Shown here: piece after piece, positions 1-8,349 of the stretch
How the letters are laid out: every line of letters begins with the position of its first letter
Numbering within the stretch: the first letter of the stretch is position 1
Origin: Pandoraea bronchicola
Lineage (GTDB): Bacteria; Pseudomonadota; Gammaproteobacteria; Burkholderiales; Burkholderiaceae
Length of the DNA stretch: 64,000 bases
Direction of reading: 5' to 3'
NCBI RefSeq assembly: GCF_902459805.1
Contig: NZ_CABPST010000002.1
Span: 62,001 to 126,000, forward strand
Made by a program: the position numbers and the translations under genes
The notes under the pieces: generated by a model
Seen by the model: only the letters and a program-made list of their open reading frames with translations
The model's database searches: none
What the model was told of the DNA's origin: nothing

Positions 1-840
1 AAATACGCGCACGTGCTGCTGCCAGGCACCACGTTCCTCGAGAAGGACGGAACGTTCACGAATGCCGAGCGGCGTATCTCGCGCGTGCGTCGCGTCATGG
101 CGCCGCTGCCCGGCATGGCCGACTGGGAAGTGACGATTGCGCTCGCGAAGCGGCTGGGCTACGACATGCCTTATGCCCACCCGTCGCAGATCATGGACGA
201 GATCGCCCGGCTCACGCCGACGTTCCATGGGGTGAGCTACGCGCGTCTCGATGAGGCCGGCAGCCTGCAATGGCCCTGCAACGACGATGCCCCGGACGGC
301 ACGCCGATCATGCACGTCGACGGCTTCGTGCGCGGCAAGGGGCGCTTCATCATCACGCGCTACGTGCCGACCGACGAGAAGGTTACGCCGCGCTATCCGC
401 TGCTGCTTACCACGGGGCGCATCCTCTCGCAATACAATGTCGGAGCGCAGACGCGCCGCACGCACAACGTTCACTGGCACGATGAAGACCGGCTCGAGAT
501 CCACCCGCACGACGCGCAGGAGCGGGGCATCAAGGATAACGACTGGGTCGGCATCCGGAGCCGGGCGGGCGAGACGGTGCTGCGGGCGGTGCTCAGTGAG
601 CGCATGCAGCCGGGCGTGGTGTACACGACGTTCCATTTCCCTGAGTCGGGGGCGAACGTCATCACGACCGACAACTCGGACTGGGCGACCAATTGTCCCG
701 AATACAAGGTGACGGCCGTGCAAGTGCTGCCAGTGGCACAGCCCTCGGCATGGCAGGCCAACTATTCGACGTTCAACCGCACGCAGCTCGAGCTGCTCGA
801 TGCGGCCCGCACGCCCTCCGAGCCGGTGCCGGCGAAGTAG
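1..840 (+). CDS. fdsA: Formate dehydrogenase alpha subunit, C-terminal part (5' end outside window)
   Basis: This is the last 279 codons of a molybdopterin oxidoreductase; the frame is open from the first base, so the N-terminal iron-sulfur domains and active-site residue lie upstream of the window. What remains is the end of the molybdopterin-binding domain and the molydopterin dinucleotide-binding C-domain, recognisable by LLTTGRILSQYN and the GDxVxIxSRxG-like stretch KDNDWVGIRSRAGE. The family oxidises formate to CO2 in the cytoplasm and passes electrons to an NAD-reducing diaphorase. The next genes are fdhD and fdsD, the order known for soluble NAD-dependent formate dehydrogenases such as fdsGBACD of Cupriavidus, so this copy is most likely the FdsA type rather than a membrane-bound enzyme. 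Confidence 0.9.
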   Translation, partial: KYAHVLLPGTTFLEKDGTFTNAERRISRVRRVMAPLPGMADWEVTIALAKRLGYDMPYAHPSQIMDEIARLTPTFHGVSYARLDEAGSLQWPCNDDAPDGTPIMHVDGFVRGKGRFIITRYVPTDEKVTPRYPLLLTTGRILSQYNVGAQTRRTHNVHWHDEDRLEIHPHDAQERGIKDNDWVGIRSRAGETVLRAVLSERMQPGVVYTTFHFPESGANVITTDNSDWATNCPEYKVTAVQVLPVAQPSAWQANYSTFNRTQLELLDAARTPSEPVPAK

Positions 841-879
841 GCGGCAATCAGTGTTTTGAAGTGGAGTCAGTGTTTGACG

Positions 880-1803
880 ATGTCCAACCCTTTGCGCGAG
901 CGCGATGACGATCAATCCGGACGCGAATCGAGTGATGCAGACTCGCAGGGCATTGCTGCGCCCGTGTGCGGCGTGGCACCTGCCGCGATCGATCCGGAGG
1001 CCCTGACACCGCACGCGACGTTCGCCGTGCGGCGCTTTCGTCACGGGGCGTGGCAGCACGCGGGCGATGAACTGGCGGAGGAAGTGCCCGTCGCGCTGGA
1101 GTTCAACGGCATCTCTCATGTGGTGATGCTCGCGACCCCGGCCGATATCGAAGACTTTGCGCTGGGATTTGCGCTTTCCGAGGGCATTCTGAACGACCGG
1201 CGCGAGTGTTATGGCATTGACGTGACGGCGACGGCGCTGGGGATTACCGCGCACCTCGAAATCTCGTCGCGAGCGTTTGCCGGGCTCAAGGAGCGTCGCC
1301 GCAACCTCACGGGGCGCACCGGGTGCGGACTGTGCGGCACGGAAAGCCTCGATCAGGTGCTGCGCCCGTTACCGGCGGCTGGCCAGGCGCTTCGCGTGTC
1401 TCACGCCGCGCTGGCCGCCGCGCATGCCGGGCTGGCACGGCATCAGCCGTTGAACGGGGTGACGGGGGCCGTGCACGGCGCAGCCTGGTGTTCGCCGCAG
1501 GGGGAAATTCTTGGCTTGCGCGAAGACGTCGGCCGGCACAATGCCCTCGACAAACTGATCGGCGCACTCGCGCGCGACGAGCAGGCGTTCGACAGCGGTT
1601 TTGTATTGATGACGAGCCGTGCGAGCGTCGAAATCGTACAGAAGGCCGCGCAAGTCGGTATTCCGATGATCGCGGCCGTCTCGGCGGCCACGGCGCTGGC
1701 CGTGCGAACGGCGCAGGCGGCCGGTGTAGCGCTGGTGGGGTTTGTGCGGGGTGAGCAGTGTGTCATTTACACAGGCGGGGCGGCGCTCGATGACAGCGTC
1801 TGA
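880..1803 (+). CDS. fdhD: FdhD, sulfurtransferase for formate dehydrogenase maturation
   Basis: The 307-residue product carries the family's paired cysteines in CGLCG (about residues 149-153), and a conserved DVGRHNALDK segment in the C-terminal half. FdhD takes sulfur from a cysteine desulfurase and inserts it into the molybdenum cofactor of formate dehydrogenase, which is needed for activity. I chose the ATG at 880 (MSNPLRER); a TTG eight codons earlier is also in frame but has no better ribosome site. The gene lies 39 bases after fdsA and 27 bases before fdsD, consistent with one operon; in Cupriavidus the same position is called fdsC. The N-terminal 40 residues are acidic and probably disordered. 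Confidence 0.95.
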   Translation: MSNPLRERDDDQSGRESSDADSQGIAAPVCGVAPAAIDPEALTPHATFAVRRFRHGAWQHAGDELAEEVPVALEFNGISHVVMLATPADIEDFALGFALSEGILNDRRECYGIDVTATALGITAHLEISSRAFAGLKERRRNLTGRTGCGLCGTESLDQVLRPLPAAGQALRVSHAALAAAHAGLARHQPLNGVTGAVHGAAWCSPQGEILGLREDVGRHNALDKLIGALARDEQAFDSGFVLMTSRASVEIVQKAAQVGIPMIAAVSAATALAVRTAQAAGVALVGFVRGEQCVIYTGGAALDDSV

Positions 1804-1830
1804 TGGCAACGATTGAGCAGGAGACCTCTG

Positions 1831-2064
1831 ATGGACGGTAATAACCTCGTGCGCATGGCCAATCGCATCGCGGACTTCTTTGAATCGTTGCCCGATCGGG
1901 AGGAGGCGCTGGGCGAGGTCGCCACGCATCTGCACAAGTTCTGGGATCCGCGCATGCGTGCTCAGATTCTGGCGTTGGCCGACACACCCGAAGCGGCCGG
2001 GATGCACTCGCTTGTGCGTGAAGCACTGGCCCGTCATCGCGCCCGGCTGACGCCGTCAAGCTGA
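1831..2064 (+). CDS. fdsD: Formate dehydrogenase delta subunit
   Basis: A 77-residue protein starting MDGNNLVRMANRIADFF, with the family's conserved helix and the HKFWDPRMR motif in the middle. FdsD is a small accessory subunit found at the 3' end of operons for soluble NAD-dependent formate dehydrogenase and is required for assembly or activity. The ATG at 1831 has AGGAG seven to eleven bases upstream; an in-frame TTG at 1813 is a weaker choice. Its place directly behind fdhD supports the call and marks the end of the operon. Confidence 0.9.
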   Translation: MDGNNLVRMANRIADFFESLPDREEALGEVATHLHKFWDPRMRAQILALADTPEAAGMHSLVREALARHRARLTPSS

Positions 2065-2150
2065 AACCCGCTTCGGCGCGAGCATACGCGGCTCGCAGTA
2101 TAGTAGAGGGACGGTCGCGCACCGGCGCGGCCTCACCAGCGGAGGACTTG

Positions 2151-2402
2151 ATGAGCGATACTCCCACGCGCAAGCCCGGCCCACAGCAACCTCACGAGGA
2201 GGACAATGTGGAGCGCGACCTCGACGAAGCACTCGAGGAGACGTTTCCGGCGAGCGACCCCGTTTCCATCGAGATCGATAAGCCGAAGCGTCCCCCTGCA
2301 TCGAAAACCGCCGAGACCAAGCGTCTCGACAAAGGACTCGAAGCCACCTTCCCCGCGAGCGATCCGGTGTCGATCGATATCGGCAAGACGCCGAAGCCGT
2401 AA
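2151..2402 (+). CDS. Small acidic protein with an internal duplication, unknown function
   Basis: Eighty-three residues, very rich in Asp, Glu, Lys and Pro and with no membrane segment, so probably a soluble and largely disordered protein. The sequence is built from two copies of a module: FPASDPVSIEI near residue 34 and FPASDPVSIDI near residue 67, each preceded by an acidic helix of the form LD.(A/G)LE.(E/T)FPASDP. The start at 2151 has GGAGG about five to nine bases before it. A possible -10 element (TATAGT) is visible near 2099. I do not recognise a function; short proteins with FPASDP motifs occur in related bacteria as hypothetical proteins. It is separated from fdsD by 86 bases and may be transcribed on its own. 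Confidence 0.75.
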   Translation: MSDTPTRKPGPQQPHEEDNVERDLDEALEETFPASDPVSIEIDKPKRPPASKTAETKRLDKGLEATFPASDPVSIDIGKTPKP

Positions 2403-2478
2403 GGTTACGGTAGGGTTGCCGTAGGTTTGCGGTGCAATGCCGGTGGATGGCGTGCCAATCCGGCATGTTTGGGGCGCA

Positions 2479-2495
2479 GCCCCGTCTGACGGGGC
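2479..2495. other. Hairpin-forming inverted repeat
   Basis: GCCCCGT (2479-2485) pairs perfectly with ACGGGGC (2489-2495) around a three-base loop. It lies between two plus-strand genes. No T-tract follows, so it is either a Rho-dependent or weak terminator for the upstream gene or an RNA structure without known role. Confidence 0.4.
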
Positions 2496-2605
2496 CGCCG
2501 GCCGAAAATAAATCTCCGCCCCGGCATGGGTTTGCCGCCCGGCCGGGGTGAATTCATGGCAAAATGCCGCGCCTGACTCTCTCAGGCTGGGACTGTAGGA
2601 AATAA

Positions 2606-2974
2606 ATGGCGGCAGGTACGGTAAAAAAAGTTCGACGCTACGCGCTGGAAACCATCGATGTGATGGGGCAGAGCGGGCTTGGCGTCGTCGAGCGCCCCGA
2701 TGGGCGTTTCGTCATGTATCCGGAGTACTGGACACAGACGCAGGCGCTCAGCCAAAAAATGCGCACGTTGTACCGCCGTAATTGCCAGCTCGAATACCAA
2801 TTGGCCAAGCTCACGCGCGAACTCGATCGTTTGCGCAGTGTGGTCGATACGCCGCGTCCCACGGGGAATCCGCAAGCGTCGTTGCCCGGCACCGACGTGC
2901 CGCAGCCCGAGCCTGAGCTCGAGCGCAAGCCCGCCACCGAATTACCGCCACGACGACGCAAACGCGCCGCCTAA
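2606..2974 (+). CDS. Conserved small basic protein, unknown function
   Basis: A 122-residue protein with a possible coiled segment (about residues 45-78, TQALSQKMRTLYRRNCQLEY and following) and a proline-rich tail that ends in a strongly basic PPRRRKRAA. No signal peptide or transmembrane helix is visible, so it is likely cytoplasmic and could bind nucleic acid or another acidic partner; that is inference from charge alone. The ATG at 2606 follows AGGAAAT at a good distance. The 5' leader contains a small hairpin (GCCTGA 2571-2576 with TCAGGC 2582-2587). It stands alone between the formate dehydrogenase region and a dioxygenase gene. Family not recognised. Confidence 0.65.
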   Translation: MAAGTVKKVRRYALETIDVMGQSGLGVVERPDGRFVMYPEYWTQTQALSQKMRTLYRRNCQLEYQLAKLTRELDRLRSVVDTPRPTGNPQASLPGTDVPQPEPELERKPATELPPRRRKRAA

Positions 2975-3091
2975 GTGCTGTTGCCGTGACAGCCAGGTCT
3001 CGACCAGTACCGTTTCAGTTCGTCCGATTTACCCAGTAACGTTACCGAATCTCCCTCAATATTCAGCTTTTTGCTCGCTTCGCCGACCATC

Positions 3092-3853
3092 ATGGCGCTT
3101 ACTGCATCGCAACTCGAAACCTTCCGTAACGACGGTTATCTGATCCTTCCGCGCTACGTGGCGCAGGCCGACTGCGAGGCGATTCTGGCTGATGCGCGAG
3201 CGCAGTTGGCAGCAGCGACGCCGCCGCTCGAGTTCGAAGCCGACGTGGGCTATGAGGGCGCACCGCAGTCGCGTGAAGCTGAGGGCGGTCAGACCGTTCG
3301 TCGTCTGCTCAAGGCCTATGATCGTGGCGATGCGCTGCGCCGCTGGGCGACCCGCCCGGATCTGGTCGAGTCGCTCGCGCAGATCTTCGGCGAGGACGTG
3401 GTGCTGACGCTGGCCCATCACAACTGCGTGATGACCAAGCACCCGCACTTCGGCACAGCGACCGGTTGGCATCGCGACATCCGCTACTGGTCGTTCCCGC
3501 AGAATTCACTCATTTCCGTGTGGCTCGCGCTGGGGCCGGAAACGCGTGACAACGGCGCACTGCGCTTCATCCCCGGCTCGCATCGCGAGCAGCTCAAGTC
3601 GCATCAGCTCGATTCGCTAGACTTCCTGCGTCCCGACGAGCCGGACAACCAGCCGCTCGTCGCGCGTGGTCAGCAGGTTGAACTGGCGCAGGGCGATGTC
3701 GTCCTTTTCCACAGCGGCTTGTTCCACGCCGCAGGGCGCAACGAGGGCGATACCACGAAATTCTCTGTCGTGTTTGCGTATCGCGGCGAGAGCAACCCGC
3801 CAACGCCGGGCACACGCTCCGCGTCCGCAGGCGAAGTGGCGCTCGGCCACTGA
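3092..3853 (+). CDS. Phytanoyl-CoA dioxygenase (PhyH) family protein
   Basis: A 253-residue Fe(II)/2-oxoglutarate-dependent dioxygenase of the PhyH type. The metal-binding HxD lies in GWHRDIRYW (His near residue 127), and the second His with the 2-oxoglutarate-binding Arg is in HAAGRNEG near the C-terminus; the GALRFIPGSHR segment is typical of the fold. Members hydroxylate CoA esters or small molecules in the cytoplasm; the substrate cannot be told from sequence. I selected the ATG at 3092 (MALTASQLETFRNDGYL), which places the usual family start; a TTG seven codons upstream is less likely. No neighbour suggests a pathway. Confidence 0.85.
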   Translation: MALTASQLETFRNDGYLILPRYVAQADCEAILADARAQLAAATPPLEFEADVGYEGAPQSREAEGGQTVRRLLKAYDRGDALRRWATRPDLVESLAQIFGEDVVLTLAHHNCVMTKHPHFGTATGWHRDIRYWSFPQNSLISVWLALGPETRDNGALRFIPGSHREQLKSHQLDSLDFLRPDEPDNQPLVARGQQVELAQGDVVLFHSGLFHAAGRNEGDTTKFSVVFAYRGESNPPTPGTRSASAGEVALGH

Positions 3854-4113
3854 CGTTGCGGCTGCCGGGGATGGTAATTTCCCCGGCGCCATCTCAAATT
3901 TGGGTGCTTTCCTAAAGCGATGGGCACCTTTTCCCGCGTAGACTCTTCGACCACCCTTGTGGCGTCGAGCGCTGGCGCACGCGCACCGTATTGCCGGTAA
4001 GGCAACGCCGTGCTGTGCCAGTAATCTGCCTGACGCCATTCCATGACAAGTGTCGTGTTGCCCCTGCGGGAGTCATTCCGCCGGGCGTGCGCGGCCGTTT
4101 CCGGAGCAGATAC

Positions 4114-5508
4114 GTGTCCCATTCGCCCATTACCCCCTCGGCACCGTCCGCCGCTTCGCCGCCAGCGGCATCCGGCGAGCCCGCTGCCGCTGGCCGCGCC
4201 ACCTGGGGGTCACGGCTGGGCTTTGTCCTGGCGGCGGCCGGTTCTGCTGTGGGGCTCGGTGCCGTGTGGAAATTTCCGTACGTCGTCGGGGCGCACGGTG
4301 GCGGTGCGTTTCTTGTCGTGTATCTCGGCTGCGTGCTGTCGCTTGGCGTCGCATTGTTGCTTGCCGAGATGACCATTGGTCGATTGACAGGCAAGTCCGC
4401 GACAACGGCATTGCGTGAATTGGGCGGACGCCACTGGGCGTGGGTCGGGCGCATCGCCACCTTCAACGCCTTTGCGATTCTGTCGTTTTACGTCGTGGTC
4501 GGCGGCTGGACGGTGGCGTATCTACAGCGTGCGATCACGGGCGCGGTACTGGTAGCCGACACGGAGCGTCTTGTCAGCGAATTCTCGACGTTTATTGCAG
4601 ACCCAGTCGCATCGCTCGCCACCATGGGGGTGTTTCTGGGGCTCACTTGCCTCATCGTTGCCGCCGGGGTTCAGAAGGGCATCGAGCGGGCAGGCAAGTG
4701 GCTCATGCCTGCCCTGTTTCTCCTGATGCTGCTCGTCATTGCGCGCGCACTTACATTGCCGGGCGCCATGGCAGGTGTTGCATGGTTTCTCACGCCTGAC
4801 TTCTCCGTCATTTCGGGCAGTACCTTGCTCGAAGCGCTTGGCTTGGCATTTTTCTCGCTGTCGTTGGGGGCGGGCATGATCGTGGTCTATGGCTCCTATC
4901 TGCCCAAGGACGCGAAGCTGGCCGGCTCCGCCGTCTGGGTGGCGACCCTCGCAACGCTCGCCTGCTTCCTCGCGGGACTGATGATCCTGCCCGCGGTGTT
5001 TGCTTTTGGTGTTGCCCCCAACGCCGGACCGGGCCTGACTTTCATTACCATGCCCGCGATTTTCGCGCAGATGCCGTTCGGTCATCTCGTTGCGGTCGCG
5101 TTCTTCCTGCTGCTGCTGTTCGCGGCGCTGACGTCGGCAGTCTCGTTGTTCGAACCGGTCACTGCGTTTCTCATCGATGAGTACCAATGGCGTCGTGGCC
5201 CGGCTGTGGTCGCCGTGTTGGTGGCGACGTTCCTCTTCGGCGCACCGGCCGCGCTGTCTTTCGGCGTGTGGTCCGACGTGCGTCTTTTCGACCGGACGAT
5301 CTTCGATCTGATGGACTATGTGACCGTCAATCTGCTCATGCCGGCAGGTGGATTATGCGTAGCGTTCTTCGTCGGTGTGCGCATCTGGCCATTGGCGCGC
5401 ACCGTACTCGAGGACACACGCGGGCAGTGGTTCGTGCCGGTATGGCGGGCGCTGCTGCTCGTTCTCACGCCGGTCGCGATCGTCGGTGTGTGGTATCAGA
5501 GTCTCTGA
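4114..5508 (+). CDS. Neurotransmitter:sodium symporter (NSS/SNF) family transporter
   Basis: A 464-residue integral membrane protein with about 11-12 hydrophobic segments. The first transmembrane helix shows the NSS signature GLGAVWKFPYVVGAHGGGAF, which in LeuT-type proteins forms part of the Na+ and substrate site. These carriers import amino acids or related compounds with Na+. I prefer the GTG at 4114 (product MSHSPITPS), preceded by GGAG; the frame is open 41 codons further upstream but that extension is Arg-rich and unlike a leader. The N-terminal 30 residues before helix 1 are Ala/Pro-rich and cytoplasmic. The gene stands alone, so the substrate remains unknown. Confidence 0.88.
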   Translation: MSHSPITPSAPSAASPPAASGEPAAAGRATWGSRLGFVLAAAGSAVGLGAVWKFPYVVGAHGGGAFLVVYLGCVLSLGVALLLAEMTIGRLTGKSATTALRELGGRHWAWVGRIATFNAFAILSFYVVVGGWTVAYLQRAITGAVLVADTERLVSEFSTFIADPVASLATMGVFLGLTCLIVAAGVQKGIERAGKWLMPALFLLMLLVIARALTLPGAMAGVAWFLTPDFSVISGSTLLEALGLAFFSLSLGAGMIVVYGSYLPKDAKLAGSAVWVATLATLACFLAGLMILPAVFAFGVAPNAGPGLTFITMPAIFAQMPFGHLVAVAFFLLLLFAALTSAVSLFEPVTAFLIDEYQWRRGPAVVAVLVATFLFGAPAALSFGVWSDVRLFDRTIFDLMDYVTVNLLMPAGGLCVAFFVGVRIWPLARTVLEDTRGQWFVPVWRALLLVLTPVAIVGVWYQSL

Positions 5509-5613
5509 GGTGAGGGGGCGGGCGCATGCCCGTCCGGGACTGACGCGATATCCGCGGACCGCGGGAAGATCATCGACCGCCCACGAACCGCCCACGAACC
5601 GCTGACGAACCGA

Positions 5614-6975
5614 TCAGGCCACCGGCGTTCTCATCGTCACCCACTCTTCGGCAGCGGTAGGATGTACCGCGAGTGTGCGGTCGAAGTCGGCCTTCGTCGC
5701 CCCCATCGATAGCGCCACGCCAAGCAACTGTACTTGCTCGCCCGCGTGATCGCCCACCATGTGGGCGCCGACGATCTTGTCAGTGGCGCCATCCACGAGC
5801 AGTTTCATCAGAATCTTTTCCTGACGGCCCGACAGCGTCGCCTTGAGCGGCCGGAACAACGCCCTATAAACCCTGAGCTGCGAATACTGGGCGCGCGCTT
5901 CGCTTTCGGTCAGGCCAACCACACCGATCTCGGGGGTGCTGAACACGGCCGTCGGTATCAGCTTGTGGTCCACGCGCGTTGTACGCTCGCCGAACACCGT
6001 ATCGGCGAATGCTTGTCCTTCGCGAATCGCCATCGGCGTGAGATTGACGCGGTCGGTGACGTCACCCACGGCAAAGATCGACGGCACGTTGGTGCGCGAG
6101 AATTCATCGACGATGACGGCCCCCTTTTCGTTGAGCGCCACGCCGGTGGCGGCAAGGCCCAGGCCTTGCGTGTAGGGCACACGGCCGGCTGCGCTCAGTA
6201 GCACATCGGCGTCGTGTGTGCTGCCATCGGACAGGGTGATCCGCAGGCGGTCCTGCAGCTTTTCCGCGCGCTCCACGTTGCGCTCCAGCAGCACCTCGAT
6301 GCCGCGCTCGCGATAGGCGGCTTCGAGTGTGGTGCGTACCTCTTCGTCGAAGCCGCGCAACAGATGCGGGCCACGATGTACAAGTGTGACCTTCGATCCG
6401 AGTCCGGCGAAAACGCCAGCGAACTCCAGCGCGATGTAGCCACCGCCGATGATCGTGATGCGCTCGGGGAGCGATTCGAGATGAAACACTTCGTTTGACG
6501 AAATGGCATGCTCCCGGCCGATAAAGTGGGGTTGATCTGCCGGTTTGCCGCCAGTCGCGATCAGAATGTGGCGGGCGGTGATGCGCTCGCCCGTGGCGGG
6601 CAAGACGACCGTGTGGGGCCCTTCAACCACGGCCCGCGCTGCGACGAGTTCGGCACCCGCGCGTTCGAGGTTGGTTCGGTAGATGCCTTCGAGCCGGGCG
6701 ATTTCGCTGTCTTTGCGCGCGATGAGCGTCTTCCAGTCGAACGTGGCGGAGGGCACTTGCCATCCGAAACCTGCCGCATCTTCGAACTCGTCGGCGAAAC
6801 GGCTGGCGTAGACGAGCAGCTTTTTCGGGACGCACCCGCGAATGACGCAGGTGCCACCAACACGAAACTCCTCGGCCACTTTCACGCGTGCGCCATATTG
6901 CGCCGCGACGCGTGCTGCCCGCACGCCACCGGAACCGGCACCGATCACGAAAAGATCCACATCGAACTGGGGCAT
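5614..6975 (-). CDS. gor: Glutathione-disulfide reductase
   Basis: A 453-residue flavoprotein of the pyridine nucleotide-disulfide oxidoreductase family. It has the N-terminal FAD motif GAGSGGVRAA, the redox-active cysteine pair in GGTCVIRGCVPKK, the NAD(P)-binding GGGYIALEFAG, the second FAD motif (FAVGDVTDR) and the C-terminal active-site His in VHPTAAEEWVT. It reduces glutathione disulfide with NADPH in the cytoplasm. RGCVPKK rather than the lipoamide-dehydrogenase pattern supports glutathione reductase. The ATG at 6975 follows AGGAGTCAGCA; the frame is open upstream but that extension lacks any family similarity. It is a single-gene unit on the minus strand. Confidence 0.93.
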   Translation of the reverse strand: MPQFDVDLFVIGAGSGGVRAARVAAQYGARVKVAEEFRVGGTCVIRGCVPKKLLVYASRFADEFEDAAGFGWQVPSATFDWKTLIARKDSEIARLEGIYRTNLERAGAELVAARAVVEGPHTVVLPATGERITARHILIATGGKPADQPHFIGREHAISSNEVFHLESLPERITIIGGGYIALEFAGVFAGLGSKVTLVHRGPHLLRGFDEEVRTTLEAAYRERGIEVLLERNVERAEKLQDRLRITLSDGSTHDADVLLSAAGRVPYTQGLGLAATGVALNEKGAVIVDEFSRTNVPSIFAVGDVTDRVNLTPMAIREGQAFADTVFGERTTRVDHKLIPTAVFSTPEIGVVGLTESEARAQYSQLRVYRALFRPLKATLSGRQEKILMKLLVDGATDKIVGAHMVGDHAGEQVQLLGVALSMGATKADFDRTLAVHPTAAEEWVTMRTPVA

Positions 6976-7508
6976 TGCTGACTCCTTTATGTCATGCGGC
7001 ACGTCGGACTGACACGATGATTCGGACAGCGTCACGACGGCCATCGCTTCTGGCGTTGATCGATTGTGCCAGAGACCTGCACAGCGTGTCGGCAGGCGCC
7101 TCGGGCTTTCGAAGTCGTCCGAGTTCAGCTTCAGCATTCACCTCGTACCGGTACCCCATAACGTTGGGTGTCCGTCAATTCGGGTTTTCGCACGGTCGTT
7201 CACCTCCTTTGATTCACGTCAATGCGCCAGATGAAACGCGGGACGACAATCGAACGCGTCGAAAGTCGATCGATGCTTCAACGGCACGCGTGGCCGCTCG
7301 CTCACAAGGCGTTGCGGGCGTTTCGCCGACGACTCAATCGCGGCTGCCGGATGTTTCTGAAATGAAACACTTTTTCGGGACCGTCTTGGCATTACGCGAG
7401 TGGTGAAAATGGAATTTCATAAGAATCAACAGGTTATTGTTCATGGCGCGAAATTTGCTGTGACTCGTTCACGACAGGCGGGATTCACCGCCGGCAGACG
7501 AGGATGTC
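6976..7508. other. Non-coding divergent region between gor and a secreted-protein gene
   Basis: About 530 bases between two divergent starts. The frames that run through it have no recognisable protein features. It should carry the promoters of both genes. The clearest element is an FNR/Anr-like site at 7209-7222, listed separately. Confidence 0.6.
7209..7222. promoter_or_regulatory. FNR/Anr-type binding site candidate
   Basis: TTGATTCACGTCAA matches the CRP/FNR-family oxygen-regulator consensus TTGAT-N4-ATCAA at nine of ten defined bases; the GTCAA right half is common in Anr/Dnr sites. It is about 235 bases from the gor start and 290 bases before the start at 7509, so the controlled gene is not clear. 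Confidence 0.4.
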
Positions 7509-8003
7509 ATGACGAAGTCGCTACCCCGCCTCATGGGCGCCACGATGGCGTTGGCGTTGTTGTGTTGCTTCTGGATTCCGGCATCGGCACATGCCGCGAG
7601 TCATTCGCTTGCCTCGGCAAGCGAGAAGACCGCAACCGCCAGCGCCGGACATGGTGCCCGGCCGTCGCGGGCCGCGCGCGTGAAGCGTGCGGCCCGAGCG
7701 CCGGCTTTCTCGCCGCCCGGTTCACCACCGCCTGCACTTGTCGGCGCAGCGCCCGCGCCGTGGCGAGATGTGTTCGCGCAGGCGGGCGCCTGGGCGTCCG
7801 AACCGATCATCGTCAGCGGCCGGACCTTGGGCGACACGCTAGGCAACGCCGGGGTGACGAAAGGGGCGGAGGGCATGATCACCGGCCCCCGCGCCGGGTT
7901 GACGGGGCTGTATCAAACCGTCTGGCATCGCGCGCTATCCAATCCTGTTCTGAGCACTCAGCTCTTCGCCGGTTCTCCGGAATACTTCGGACTGCATTTC
8001 TAA
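7509..8003 (+). CDS. Secreted or periplasmic protein, unknown function
   Basis: The 164-residue product begins with a clear Sec signal peptide: MTKSLPRLMG, a hydrophobic core, then a likely cleavage after AHA near residue 29. The next 50 residues are Ala/Arg/Pro-rich, and the C-terminal half (from about residue 75) is the only part that looks folded, with SGRTLGDTLGNAG and a C-terminal aromatic end. The start has GAGGA eight bases upstream. No known family recognised and no neighbour in the same transcription unit. Confidence 0.65.
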   Translation: MTKSLPRLMGATMALALLCCFWIPASAHAASHSLASASEKTATASAGHGARPSRAARVKRAARAPAFSPPGSPPPALVGAAPAPWRDVFAQAGAWASEPIIVSGRTLGDTLGNAGVTKGAEGMITGPRAGLTGLYQTVWHRALSNPVLSTQLFAGSPEYFGLHF

Positions 8004-8349
8004 ACCGGCGGGTATCGAGGCGGATATCGAGGCGGATATCGAGGCGGATATCGCGGCGGGACACGTGCGCGCGTCTCGTTCAATCCCTTCGAAGCGCTTG
8101 CGCCAATCACCACAGCGTTGATTGTCTTCCGATGCACCGTGTGTGCCACGACGATGGCTGCACGCTATCTCTTATGCCGGCACAGCCTGCGTTCGCCCGG
8201 TTTTTCGGGCGCGCCATGCATGGCATGCGCCGTTCCCCTACGCTTGCCTCGCCAAGATCAATGCGGTTAGGATTAACCCGCAGTTCAAGCGTGGCATTTT
8301 CTCAAGACATGCCGACTGCCGGCATGCCATTCCGTTCCGGAGCCCCCTT
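8004..8349. other. Non-coding region with a short tandem repeat
   Basis: About 350 bases between the secreted orphan and a transporter gene. Apart from the 12-bp repeats at 8014-8058 no clear promoter, hairpin or gene was found. Confidence 0.5.
8014..8058. repeat. 12-bp tandem repeat, about 3.7 copies
   Basis: The unit ATCGAGGCGGAT occurs three times without change (8014-8049) and is followed by a partial, slightly altered copy ATCGCGGCG. It starts ten bases after the stop of the secreted orphan. Each junction forms GGATATCG, with the palindrome GATATC. Confidence 0.85.

Noticed and set aside
6976-7137. N-terminal extension of glutathione reductase
   Set aside because: The frame is open, but the extension has no family similarity and the inner ATG has a good AGGAG site.
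6888-7406. Plus-strand frame across the gor upstream region
   Set aside because: Partly antisense to gor and without domains, signal or ribosome site.
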